From Sipunculus nudus (Eukaryota > Annelida > Sipuncula > Golfingiida > Sipunculidae): a stretch of 64,000 bases of DNA. Made by a program: the position numbers and the translations under genes. Shown here piece by piece: positions 24,301 through 36,928 of the stretch. Numbering within the stretch: the stretch's first letter is position 1; every line of letters begins with the position of its first letter. The notes under the pieces were generated by a model that searched no databases, was not told the origin of the DNA, and saw nothing but the letters and a program-made list of their open reading frames with translations. The stretch spans positions 38,761,473 through 38,825,472 of the forward strand of contig CM049319.1 in assembly GCA_026874595.1 (NCBI GenBank), read 5' to 3'.

Positions 24301-26852
24301 AATCAATCTTTAAAAAGGGTCAAATTTGTACCTATAAATTTGTACTTCTTGAAGAACTTCTCATGTCTTTTTATCAAATTAATTCCCCGGAATTCCTCTT
24401 CTTCTATACTATTTATCTACCTTCACCTATGACAGTGTCATGGAAGAGTAGTGGTGAGCAGGTCCAAACCTCGATACCCATGGCAACGGACCGGGACAAG
24501 GGGATAAGCTGTACCCCAGCTTCCAAGGGTTGACACATCGAATCAGTTTCATCCAGGTTGCCAAGAGGTGCACATTTCTATACCAGGGGTCATTTCAAAG
24601 AGAACGTAGAACCCTCAAGACCCTCCACGTTTATTCACCCCCCCCCCCCCCCCACGGTGTAATACGGTAAAGGTCACGTCCAAAACATAGTCCTTACACA
24701 GCCTTAAAGAACCTATTGAACCATAGAATGAACGTGGTATAGGTTTTAGAAGAAACCGGGAATCTGTAGGACGGTAATCCCTCGCCCACCTTTGGTATAT
24801 TTCGTCAACAGAGCGTTTAAGGGATCTTTACGCAGAATAGCGACCTTTGTGCCTCCGGTGTGCGACCACAAAATTTAATAAGTCTTCACAGGAGGCTCAA
24901 TGAAGGCAGAATGGTTGCCTGGGTCGTGCAAAGGTGGTACACAGGAGGTTCAGACATCGCCATGGACTCTATGGTCGCCGTGAGTTTTTGAACATGTTCG
25001 AAACAAAGGTCGCCGAGGATGTGGGTTGCTAAAAGGTGGCTGAGGGGAGGCACAAATATTTTTGTGGTTGTAGAATGAAGGCAGACTGGTCGCGTTGGTT
25101 GCACAGGGGAAGCAGAGGGAAGGCAGGCATAAAAATGCCATAATGCTGCATTTTAGGAGGTTCAAGTGAGGCACAAGTATCGCTGAAACGGCTATGGAGC
25201 AGTTACACAGAAACAGGATTTTTTTCTGGGTTAAGGCGACCATTGAGCGTCCTGGTAATTTTTTTGTCGCTCAAAGGTGGCACATAGGTGGCAGCCCTGT
25301 GTAAAGGGGCCTTTAGGTTAACACATTACAAATGGGGTGCCCCGGCAACAAGACTGCCACAAATATTTACATCTTGTTCACATCGTATGAATTGATGGCC
25401 AAGTTTGAATATACAAGTATTTGATCTTACCTGCTTTCCAATAAAATGGCAAAAATAACCGACTTTCTATCCGAAACTGGTACATTTCCTTTGTGTAATA
25501 AATACCAGTGATGTAGAGTGGCGATCGGTCTTCCTCTCGAAACCCCCAATTTAGACCAATTTTTTATGTTCCCGATCTCTCGGACGTCCTGGCCTCTGGT
25601 TTGGTCTCGATATCATGAAAACCTGTGTCAAAATCTGAATGCAGGTTACGGCATCGAGAAAACACTAAAAACTTTCATACGACCGGTGTTCTAATATATT
25701 TCCCGCTGTGTTTCTCATGCCTTTTACTGAGTAAAACATTACCTTGTCGTATCGATTAAAATGTCTCGAATTTATCAATGTGTAAAATGTCGGGTACATC
25801 AACCTATCAGCCCTATTGAACCAAAGAGCCCTCCTACGCCTAAGTTTCCGGAAACACCTATATCTGCATTTTAGCTTGTGGTTCCAGGTCATTTTTACTA
25901 TGGCAGAATTGTACATTACGTTGGTCGCTCGCAGACTCTGACACCATACACCTGGAAATATCCCTCAGCCACACAGACAACCTCGGACCCTCCTCTGGAT
26001 CGACAGTCTGTCAGACTACACCATCTAGCGAGCTGACTTAGGAGATTGTGCCTTTGCTTTCCCGTTTCCAGCAAATATACTGATGCTTACGTCACACATC
26101 CTGACCGCTCTTGGCCTATCGCCTTACAATATTATGTGGCCTGTCGTTGCATGTATACTTAGAAGGACACGCCTCGAGAGATTAATGTATGGGAAAATTC
26201 AAGTATGCATATGCGTTGACTTTGAAATCTAAGTAAACAATGTTATTACAGGAAATCGACTAGACGAAGACCGACAAGGACAAATTCACACGGAATTACG
26301 ACTGTACTGAAACCAACATCAAATAAACCTCTCTATACCTACGCTCCAACGCTAACATTGATATATCATACTGCATATTAATAAACAACAAATATTAGAA
26401 ACCATCAACTGGTTATCCTTTCATTATTTGATTGTACATATCATAATAATAAAATAAACAAGTAACAGTTTTTGATGAAATCACCCCCCCCCCCCCCCAA
26501 AAATAGAAAATACATAGTATTTTATCGATACACATAATCGATCCACTACATGCTATGTGAAAACATTATACAATATACCAACTCATATTTATATACAGTG
26601 TCTGTCTTAATCAATATCCACCATATCATATGCTGTTCAACACTCTGGTAACCTACTCAAGAAGTGTTGCCCATGATTTAGCTTGCAAGAGACAGCCTGT
26701 ATATTAAACATGAGCTTTTGTAACATTATAGCCAATCTCATTACCCTCTTGTTTACAGCCTTGCTAATACATTTGAATGGCTTGTGGTCTGTCTACAGAG
26801 CACGGTCTACATGACTAGTACATCTCTAATTTCTGAACAGCCCAGGCTATTG

Positions 26853-27107
26853 TCAAACACTCAGACACTCTTTGGAATTTCTTTCTCTAGCCAGTAACTT
26901 TCTGCAAGCATAATCTATCGGATACATCATCCCATCCTGCTCCAGCATAAGGATACTCCCGACTCCGACATCCGACGAGTGGCATTTCAAGCTTACTGAA
27001 ATCAGATAGTCTCGGTTTGGGGTATCGTCTAACTTAGCTTTAAGTGTGCTGTACCGCATTCTCATTAAGATCTTTCCAATCCAATTTGTTAGGCTGCCCT
27101 TTCCCAA
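26853..27107 (-). pseudogene. RNase H fragment, copy 3
   Basis: Translates identically to copy 2. Confidence 0.75.
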
Positions 27108-27175
27108 TAAGGTCAGTTAACGGAACTGCTATTTCGGCATAGTTCGGCACGAACTTTCGGTAATAACCGTTTAAC

Positions 27176-27454
27176 CTAGAAAGGCTCGATCGCAAGGATT
27201 TCTTGGTTTTCGGTGTGCGCTGCGCTCTGGATTTTCTTAAGCAGAGAAGGTATATACCCGGTGCCTACAAGGTGGGCAAAATATTCTAGGCTACGATATC
27301 CGACGAATGTCTTTGCTGGTTTAGCTGCAAAGCTGGCTCGCACGAGTCTAGCTAGCACCTCACTGAGCGTTCTTACGTAGTTGTCCCATGTTTCCGCGTG
27401 TACAAGCACGTCGTCTATATAGCAAACTACCTTTGGCATTGAACAAATTCCCAC
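27176..27454 (-). pseudogene. RT fragment (YIDD), copy 3
   Basis: Translates identically to copy 2. Confidence 0.8.
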
Positions 27455-27464
27455 ATTCAGCGGG

Positions 27465-27665
27465 TTAACACTGCACTCTGCCTTTAGGCGCAGTTTTCTG
27501 ACATATGGGACACAACTTGCAGATCGCTGCTATATCGCCGTACATCCCCTTCGAATAGAACTGAACCTTTACGCGCTCGTGTGTTCGATCTATGCCTTGA
27601 TGGCCCGCCATAATCGCTTCGTGGCCCATTTTCAGTACACCCAACCGTAATGATTTGAGAAACAC
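27465..27665 (-). pseudogene. Integrase H2C2 fragment, copy 3
   Basis: Same protein as copy 2. One silent base difference (TTCAGTAC against TTTAGTAC) is visible near 27632. Confidence 0.75.
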
Positions 27666-28184
27666 TATCCACTATGCATTGGGATCACTGCGTTGATCTC
27701 GTGCATTTCTTACTAAAAAATAAACATCTTTAACCTGGAAAGAGATTTAGCAGAATAAGCAAGCTTCCAGGTCAGAGCTAACAACTGATCTCCTTCCAGA
27801 GCCTTAAAAAATTCGGCCACCCACATCAGCGACTAGGCTGGCCACATGTTAACTTCGCGACGGCGACTCTTGCTAACTTGCAGCGACACGTATTTCTACT
27901 GCGAACGTCACTTCCGGTGGTGACTCAACGTTGTTGAGCAATATATCTGAATTCCGATCAGACTTTAAGTTGGATTCGGAATGTTCGGATGCCGCACTCT
28001 TGATACGTTTCCTAGTGCTACGTCGCAAAATGCATCTCCGACTACCATCGCATCAACAGTTCCCAAGAAACAGGGACAATCTACATTAATCATGGCTGTA
28101 GGAAATGCCTAACCGAGTTGTCAAACAACCACCACTCGACATGTGTCCGATTAACTGGTTCGGATCCACATATGTGTCACATAC

Positions 28185-28682
28185 TCATGCTGAAGAGCAA
28201 CCGAAATCGCGTAACACCGTGGCTGCTTTGCCGTTTTCTAACCATTCACAAATGGTTGTAGAACTTCTGTCCTCTTCGAGAGTAGTCAATCCGAATGACT
28301 GACACCGTTTATCCGGTTCTGGATTAACGGGACTGACGGTTTCCGACTCGGACTCCCGGACCACCGTTGACAATGACTCGGGCTTACGCTTCGCTTTAGC
28401 CCACTGACTACTTCTAGGCTCACGCTGATTAACAGCTGAGTGCAACGTTTGTGGGGAAGGCCTTGGCCTATACCTGGCACTGGTCTGTTTACATTCACGC
28501 CCCTTATGCCCCAAACGCATGAAGCAACGTATGCCTCCCAATGGCTTAATCGACTGATCACGTGATCCGCGATCTACATCACGTTTCTCTCTCGGCTGAG
28601 ATACTTGCTGCCCTGCTCGGGGAGCACTTTTTCTTGAGCTCATCGTTAAAATGTTCTCGGCCAACTCCGCCATGTTATCCAT
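28185..28682 (-). pseudogene. Gag (3' part) and protease start, copy 3
   Basis: Translates identically to the copy 2 fragment, including the broken zinc knuckle and the RDFGC site. Confidence 0.75.
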
Positions 28683-29905
28683 ATCATGACACTGTCTCTC
28701 TTTTTAAAACACCGAGAGATCCTTGCTGCCACAGTTCAAATACTTTTCGCGCATCAACATGTCAACAAATATATTGAAAAAATCGCCTACGCCTCTAGTA
28801 AAGCTTTAAAAGCGTTAACTTTAGCTTATCGTAGTTCATGGCATTTCTAACAGCTGCCTATAACAAGTGCCTTATACCACGCAACAATGAACTTAAGTAT
28901 AAAGCCAAACTTTCTCGGTTGTAGTGAGTTTCGGGACCGATTCCCTGCTCCTCATCTGTTTACTCCTACTCACATCGCTCTTTACTAAATGCCGACGTAA
29001 ATTTCAGCATTTCTATCTCGTGAACTCTCTGAGCTTCACGTTCACCCTCTGCTGTTTCACATTCTATGCGCTCACGTTCTCTCTTTTTTCTGGCCCTCTC
29101 GTCGCACGCGGCGTCTTCCCGCTGCTTGTCCTATAGGAATAATTTGAGAAAAGCAGTGTAATTTCTCTGGTTTTCAGAGGTCTGGTACGTCTTATAGGAA
29201 TACTTTTCAGTGAAACAGTGCCATTTCTCTGGTTTTCAGAGGTCTATCTGGTGTCCAGAGGTAACGTATTGTTTTCTCTTCTAATCACTGGCTATACAGC
29301 TGATACACATGCAAGGGAATATTCTATGCATTTTGTATTCAGGTGTATGGCAGCATAACAGCTAATGGAATATAACTTCATATCTAATACAGGGAAGTAA
29401 GCTGATTAGTAGTTTCTTTAACCGGCACAAGTGCAAATTCCTTCCATTTGAAATTTGGAGCCAATGTTCCGTGAAAGGAAGGGAAATATAACCCCGAAAG
29501 AGGCATGTAATACCGTCTAAACATGCATGTGAAGGCAGATTAAATTATAAACACGATTTATTCATATAATAACAATAATAAAAACAATGCCTACAGGCCT
29601 AATGCGAACCTGTGCAATGGGATATATATCAAGTATAATGCTTACATGCTGGACCGTTACTTTTCAAATATAGGTGCGACATGTATATGAACAATGCAAG
29701 CACTGAACATTTTTAAACCAGAGTGCATGCACCAATTACACAAACGTCACTCCTGAAATACTGGCATAGGTGCACACAAAACAAAAAAAATAATGAAAGT
29801 GCCACCAGCGGTCTCGTGTACGAGAAAGCCATTAACGATGTATGGACATACATAATATCAGGCTTCAAATCACTCTTCGGCTACATGCACAGATCCATGC
29901 AATAA

Positions 29906-31013
29906 CTAGATACAGGTAGTCAAAAGCGACTATCCGCCGAAATCAGAGTAGTGCAGGTGAAGTGAGGCATGGATTGAGTGGTAAGGGGAAATAGAGTGAG
30001 ATGGATGTCTGCCACGTAAACATGATTGTAGGTTGCACGACCTAAGGCCAATACTGCAAATCACTCCTGAAAAAAGGGAATTAATTTATTCAACAAAACA
30101 ACGGAAAGGTAAGTGGTGCTTTCTGTCTGGTTTACAAGAAAACTTCCAAAGATGGATGAACATGCCAAATTTCAGACCAGTACCTGGACTATCTCCTAAG
30201 ATATGAGCAATTTTCACCCAAAGCACATGTACGAATAGACGCCAATATGAAAACGATTACAGGTGGTGCCACCAGTCTTGAGTACATGATGGAGGAGTAT
30301 AATATCTATGCATAAGCACAATTTCCTGCCAATACTGCGAATAACTCCTGAGAAAAGGGCATTAATTTATTCTACGCAAACGGAAAGGTAAGTGGCTCCA
30401 CCTATCTGCTTTACAAGAAAACTTTCCAAGATTGATGAACATGCAAACGTTTAAGACCAATACCATGACCATCTCCTGAGATATGAGCAATTTTCACCCA
30501 AAACATATGTTCCAATAGACGCACAGGAAAACAATCGCAGATGGCGCCACCAGTCTTGAGTACCTGATGGAGGAGTACAAGATCAATGGATTTGTATAAT
30601 TTCATGCCAACACTGTGAATCACTGCTGAGAAAAGGGCATTAATTTATTCTACGAAAAAGGAAAGATAAGTGGCTCCACCTGTCTGCTTTACGAGGAAAT
30701 TTTCAGTGATTGATTAACATGCCAAATTTCAGACCAATACCTTGACCCACTCCTTAGATATGAGCTATTTCACCCAAAGCACATGTACGGATGGACGCCA
30801 CAGGAAAAAGATTGCAGATGGCACCACCAGTCTCAAGTACAGGATGAAAGAGTCCAAGATCTATGGATATGCACAATTTCAGGCCAATACTGCAAATCCC
30901 TCCTGAGTATAGGGGCATTAAAAAACAAAGGTAGGTGGCAACACCTGTCTTGTTTACGAGAATTTTTATTTCAATATGGATGAACATGCCAAATTTCAGA
31001 AATTTTAAATTTC
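29906..31013 (-). mobile_element. Helitron/HINE-like core-repeat element, copy 3
   Basis: Same element, with CTAG at 29906-29909. Differences from the other copies begin inside it: CATAAGC for CATATGC near 30314 and one extra A near 30920. Confidence 0.7.
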
Positions 31014-32169
31014 TTATATCTTATCAAATTTGAATATTTTGTACTCGAAATACGTAACACTTTCTATAAAAACCCAAATTATTAATAGATTTATAGATCA
31101 CATAATTATAATATAATATATACATTATATTACAGTAAGAAATTCAGATATGCAAATTTATGCAAATTATCGCATTAAATATGTACTATAATACATGTTT
31201 GATAGCATATGTCTATAATGGTTGTTTTCGAGTTATATACAGCCCTGGTTTTAATATGGTCAGTAAAATTAAACTCTCTTGTATTCCTGTGTACAGTGTC
31301 ACGGTTAACCTAAAGCCAGGTCACATTCAGCTGTAGAATAAAGCCACCCCCTAATACCTATGAATGGCTCTGACTCTCAGCCCAGACTAAACAATACCGC
31401 ATGTCACAATGATATAACATTCTTTGAATGAACAACATGAATGAGATTTCTGTACAGCCGTTATCCTCCACAAAGGTAATTAAAATCCGCTATGAACTCT
31501 TTGCGCGTTAAGTGCAAACAGACAAACCGACAAACGTGACCCAGGGGAAAATAAAAGACCTTGCTTCCTAGCTCCCTGCGCTTTGTCTAGCCATGCATAC
31601 ACAGATGTTGCCTAAATCCAGTTTAAAGTAACTATTAAACAGGCTGTTTTGAAAGCAAGGGAAAGCTGTATGCATGGAAACCTGTATTTGCACAGGTTTG
31701 TTCAGCCATTTGATATGTAGGTAAATGCCTTTTTGTCTATGGATAACCCCTGCCCCTGCTAAAGAATAATCAGTTAAAAGTGAAATAGTCAGACGAAGAT
31801 TCTAGAAATGGTCGATACGGTAATATAATGACAATATGCTCTGCTGTTATCTGCCATACTTGTTTACTGTTAGATAACTCCAGTTAGCTTTGTTTCGGAA
31901 AAACACCAACAAATTATTAAATGACATGTTGAAGAAGATTTCCTAAAAATATGTTATAGACTGAGCAAATATATGTATCGACTGGTGTGCCAGGTGTCTT
32001 GCAATGTTATAAATATATATATACTTTGCTTCTTGGCAATCGATAATAATCGCATCAAGTGATTAGCCTTCATGGGATCTTATTCTATCCTGGGCAAATT
32101 ATCCATCCCTTTTTTACTTGCAGGTGGTACGAAATTGGTGAAATCCCAGGTTGACATGCCAACCTTTAA

Positions 32170-33018
32170 TAACCGCGGCTACATGGAGACTGACACTGCA
32201 TGGGCCCCCGATATTTAGGGGGAATTATATTGCTAGATCGATGCCGAATATCAGCACTGTGATGTGTATTGGATGACTATATACTGAAATCTTATTGATG
32301 TTATGGTGTGCAAAATATTTTGTTCTAAGGTTGATTGCAGATAATAATAATAATTCGTGAAAACTTAAAAACATCGCTCACTTCTATTACTTTCCACTTT
32401 ATATACTAATATATGGCTTTGGTTTTCCTGACAGACCATATATGTACTACCCTTGCTGTAACCCTGATGTTACCTGATGACACATGTAAATCAATATAAG
32501 AGGTTACACCCCAGACATTCCAGTAAGCCGTCGAATTAATTGATAGTTTTTGCTTTGTGAACACATATAGATATTGACAAAACGTGGAAAAGCTAGTGTT
32601 CAAACTAATCTATGGTGAATATCTTTGTAAGAAAGCGACGCATGTGTCAAATGAAGAACTTAAAATGAAACAAGCATATTCAAGGAATTTATGTCCTTCG
32701 CTAATGACACCTGTTGGTGATGAGTGACACGAAATGTGCTGATTCATCATATCAGCAATGAAAGATCCTATTGTATTATTATCTTATCAGACAGAAACAC
32801 TAAAACAATCCAAACCAAGGTATGCATAAAAGCAATCACTGACCCAAATCTGAATGAAATCAAATAATATTCAGGAAAGTTATCACACGGAAACCAAAAC
32901 GTAACGGACGAACAGTCGACAGACCGAGAGACGGACTAACCCAAATCAATGTCCCACGTTCCGAAGAAGCGAGGGGCATAAAACTATTATGTCCGTAATC
33001 TAACAAGCGTGATTTAGT
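32170..33018. other. AT-rich DNA after the array, no feature seen
   Basis: Sequence to the right of the array end. A 65-codon minus-strand frame (32406-32603) has no recognisable domain. Nothing else can be supported. Confidence 0.5.
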
Positions 33019-33280
33019 TGTCTGTATTTATTTTATTTTTTTTTTATTTTAGTAACTGAGGGAATAAATGCCCAGAAATAGGGGTATAAAAAGACGACAA
33101 ATCACTCCAAAGATCAAACCCTGGATTTCTCTAGTTTTTGCTTGATACAAATGTCTGTATTTAATTTTTTTTATTTTAGTGACTGAGGGAATAAATGCCC
33201 AGAAAAAAGGGGTATAAAAAGACGACAAATCACTCCAAAGATCAAACCCTGGATTTCTCTAGTTAATGCTTGATACAAAA
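33019..33280. repeat. 133-bp tandem duplication
   Basis: A block from TGTCTGTATTTA to GCTTGATACAAA occurs twice, starting at 33019 and 33152. The copies differ by a few bases and by T-run length. Confidence 0.9.
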
Positions 33281-33573
33281 ACAGTTTTGATTCAATTGAT
33301 TTAACGAGGTCCTTGAATTCATTAATGCCGATAAGAATAAAAGTTCATGAACGTCGTGTTGATAATATTAGCTCTTACATTACAGTCCTGAGTCTAAAGA
33401 CGCGTTCAAACCTATCCGTTTTTTTTTCTTCCGCACCCACTTCTGTTATCCCTCGTCCGCCATCCGTCGTCACTGTTCACACCTACCCGTGTATTTTTTT
33501 CTTCTTATTTTGCCGTCCGCACCCGCACTCACCATCCTTGTATCAAATTTAATACACTTTATTTTCACGTAGG

Positions 33574-33579
<6 letters not shown>

Positions 33580-33661
<82 letters not shown>
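33580..33661. repeat. (TA)n microsatellite
   Basis: Interrupted TA dinucleotide tract. Confidence 0.95.
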
Positions 33662-33665
<4 letters not shown>

Positions 33666-33748
33666 CATATTTATGAATAAGGCTGAGTCCATCTCCAATC
33701 CATTGGGAAAAAAAAAACACACGTAAGGTCCTGAAAATGTGTGTGTGT

Positions 33749-33767
33749 GGGGGGGGGGGGGGGGGGG
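33749..33767. repeat. Poly-G run, 19 G
   Basis: Follows a short (TG)n. The run length should be treated as uncertain. Confidence 0.9.
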
Positions 33768-35484
33768 CTCAAGGCCGCAAAAATTCATCTAAAACCTTAA
33801 AAAAATGTCGCCGCTGAAAAATGTGGTGGGTGCTCACCCTTGATCCGCTTCTGAGTAATGATATATGTAAAAATTATTACTGTAAAAACGTGTTTCTTTA
33901 TCTTATAACGAAATTTTATTCTAGATTCGAGATCTAATAACAAATTATCTATTACCGCGTACCCTCTTTACCTTGTATTTGTAAACGAGGTTTAGAACTG
34001 TGATTTGAAATGGGACCAATTTCACCTCATTGTCTCTATGACCGCAGTCATCCTGTAAACCCCGTTTCATCCAGGATGCTTATATTATTCTCCATACAAG
34101 CAAATTATTGTGATTTAATTATGTTCAAATAAATATATATATAATTACAGACATATATATACATAACAAAATTTTATACTTTATAAAATAGGCTATATTA
34201 TGGGAGGGGGGGGGCTTATTAGTTAATATATTTAATAGGCATTTATTTATCCGTCTTTAATCCAAATTACCCCGCCCCAGCTCCTTTGATAACTTATATG
34301 TTTCTACTTCCAACATTGCTTTAATTATATCAATTATTAATTAAAGCTTTCGTGAGCGGAATTGTAAAGCAGTGAATGCTCACGCGCAAATTCCAACCTT
34401 TCATACTGTAAGCATTTTTTTATCAAAGGGAAGACACAAGGACATTTCAGAATATCCCCGGTTAAATGACGTCATGGAAGGGATTCTCGTCATCACCCCT
34501 CGTCCGCTTCCGTCGTAAATCGGTCCGAGACCGATTTATGCGGACGATGAGACGCGGATAGGCGTGAATGCCCTATGCTTTTTTAACTAACTCGAATTTG
34601 AAAGCCGACGAATGACGGGAGCGGGTTCGGAAGGAAAAATACGGATAGGTGCATGTGAACGCCCCTTTACCTATGTACAGTCGAACCTTATTTTTCAGGG
34701 ACCTCCATAAAGTCGGCACCTCTATTTAGTGGGCACTTTTAGGCAGTCCCATTTTTTGACTCCTCTTAATCTAGTAAAGTGGGCACTATACCAAGCAAAT
34801 GTGGGCACTTCAGCGATTTTCCTAGTTGAAGTATCCACCTATTCAAACGTTCGGAGCTTAATTTATTGTGAATTTTAATTATTAGCAATCAAATAACTGT
34901 TTATTATTAAATTTTTATATTTCAATTATTCATGATAATGATCAAACAGATGAAAAAAAGGTCAGAGGTGTATTCCTGTCTGATTGCATAATTATAATAA
35001 TAGCCATCTTGACTCAGGGCTATAGGCATGGGATACATGACTACTAATTAGCACATGCTCCTGTTAGACCTCAGCCAAGACGGGCTCTTCCCGGGATAGT
35101 TTATGCACCACTCAGTAGCCATTCATAATAATTGGCCTGATAGACATACCTTGATGTAACAGTAACTTGACTTTCCTATGCCCGAGAAGTGAAGAAACTA
35201 CCATAGTTCATACCATGAGTGGACACCCTTCTCATTCACCCAATTACTTGATACTCTGAGTTAAGGTAATAGAGGAAGGCCCCCTCACCCAGTGCAATGT
35301 TTACTCAGCAGTTGCATATAATGATAAACACCAACCCTGGTCATTCACAAGCATGCGTTCTTTGTGATACTGACTGTTAATGTCCATTTATAAAATGTCA
35401 ACCCTAAACTGGTTTACTATTTCAGTCAGACAGTATTACCTTATTACGAAACTACGTAGTAGTAATAATGTCTGAAAAAAATTG

Positions 35485-35485
35485 A

Positions 35486-35563
<78 letters not shown>

Positions 35564-35572
35564 AATATATAA

Positions 35573-35605
<33 letters not shown>
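35485..35605. repeat. (CT)n-(TA)n microsatellite
   Basis: A CT run followed by a long TA tract. It sits just after a dispersed repeat (35424-35484) that is also found next to a TA tract at about 53090-53195. Confidence 0.9.
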
Positions 35606-35607
<2 letters not shown>

Positions 35608-35674
35608 TACATTTTTACTTATAAACCCCTATGTTTAAAGCAAGGAGAACGTACAAGCATGAGTTAATGAAGTA

Positions 35675-36778
35675 CAGTGACGCCCGCTTATTGTCATAAC
35701 GGTGATGCATGCATAAATTATGATAATAACCGGGATGTGACATTATCCGGTCTTCAACATCGATGTACTTTTGAGTCCTAGAAGAAGCGTAATGTCTCGT
35801 ATGATATTAAATAAATCGTCAATAAACAGTAAACAGGAACGTTTATGAATATTTTTATTGCACAATGGCATATCAAATTACCTTTATGCACACCTGAAAA
35901 TTTATTTCCTGTAAGTTTTATGCCGCATGCCGCAATAACTGACAAAAATCCGACTTGCCAACAGAAAGAGACGTAGCGTCTGGGTCATGAGGTAAAAATT
36001 ATGGAAATATGCGGCACAGTTTATAACGTTATTTGTAACAAACTATTTTACTCAATAATTCTTTGCCCGACTATTGCGCCCTTTTTTCCGGATATCTTAT
36101 TTATGACTCAAACTTCTATGATCGTCTTTATGATAGGACTGTTCAGGGAGCGGACATCGTCATGTCATTGTCAACTTTCTGAAGTTTTGCCGCGATTGAG
36201 GTTTTTGACCGGGTATCTCCTCAAGTGCTCACAAATCCTCAAGCTTTTCGTTGACCCTTAAAGGGAATTTCCAGTCGTAAACAACGTTTAGAGCTTTATA
36301 TCATCTCGGCGAAATGTGACTGAAGATTAAAACGCGGCCTTTCAAAGGCCAGGAGTTAATTATGTATGATATGTGATCGTAAACATCGCCCTTGTTAATG
36401 TACGAAGAAAAGCAATGATCTGGATTACCGTGGTATCTAAAGATATTAATTAGCAAAGTGACGAGGAGTGACTCGCATGCATCACTGCACTTGCCTGCCG
36501 CACACAGGTGGGAGATGCGATCGTTTGATACGCCTGACCGATAACAGGCTCTTGGCCTCTTTGGTCGCCTTGTCGGCGTTTGATGTGATATTAACTGCGA
36601 ACTGGTTTCACAGTCAAGGGTTCCAAGCATGACAATAAACGGGATTATGACAATATTCCATGATAATAAACAGTCAGATTTACCATTATTTATATAGGAA
36701 ATGGTTTGGGATTTCAGATTTATGTGACAATAAGCGGGATTTTCTATTAACCGATATGACACAAAGTGGGCTTGACTG
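35675..36778. mobile_element. Nested TA-flanked DNA transposon (inner)
   Basis: The left end CAGTGACGCCCGCTTATTGT and the inverted right end CAGTCAAGCCCACTTTGTGT agree at about 25 of 31 positions when extended through TCATA(A/T)CGGT. Both are flanked by TA. Subterminal repeats of the type GATAATAACCGGGAT recur at both ends. The 153-codon minus-strand frame at 36301-36762 shows no transposase motif and is treated as chance. Confidence 0.6.
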
Positions 36779-36928
36779 TATTCCTAAAACCAGAGCAACT
36801 TTAGTAATATTTCACAGTAGGTGGCAGCACTGTGTATTGCAGCTATTACCTCCATATAGTGGGCACCTCTCTAAAGTGGGCTGTTTGGCCCAGTCCCAAG
36901 CGTGCCCACATAAAAGAGGTTTCTACTG

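Larger units (their letters stand above)
26611..28807 (-). mobile_element. Decayed Ty3/gypsy-class retroelement, copy 3
   Basis: Same remnant as in copies 1 and 2, practically identical to copy 2. Confidence 0.8.
21888..32169. repeat. Macrosatellite unit, copy 3, 3'-truncated
   Basis: Third copy. It matches copy 2 up to the sequence CAACCTTTAA, then switches at about 32169 to unrelated sequence (TAACCGCGGC). The final ~674 bp of the unit (copy 2 positions 21214-21887) are missing, including the 26-bp palindrome. From about 30314 to the break it differs from copies 1 and 2 at roughly ten sites, while its first ~8.4 kb is nearly identical to copy 2. This is the right-hand end of the array. Confidence 0.95.
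33394..34670. mobile_element. Inverted-repeat (foldback/MITE-like) element
   Basis: The left end (TAAAGACGCGTTCAAACC, then CTATCCG, a T-run and CTTCCG) pairs with the inverted right end (GTAAAGGGGCGTTCACATG, then CACCTATCCG, CTTCCG). The terminal motif recurs internally in direct orientation near 33476 and inverted near 34545-34572. A 10-bp-arm hairpin (TAAATCGGTC/GACCGATTTA) lies near 34515-34537. Between the ends are a (TA)n tract (about 33580-33661), a 19-G run (33749-33767) and AT-rich filler. There is no coding capacity. It could instead be two small related elements facing each other. Confidence 0.6.
34678..36928. mobile_element. pogo/Tc1-like DNA transposon, non-autonomous (outer)
   Basis: The ends are imperfect inverted repeats starting CAGTCGAACC (left) and, read inverted, CAGTAGAAACC (right), each flanked by TA. 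Both subterminal regions carry words such as GTGGGCAC and CCTCCATA. TA target sites and CAGT termini fit the pogo/Tc1-mariner superfamily. No transposase frame is visible. A second element of similar type appears inserted inside it. Confidence 0.6.

Noticed and set aside
36301-36762. 153-codon minus-strand frame
   Set aside because: It lies inside the inner DNA transposon, with no transposase motif; best seen as chance.
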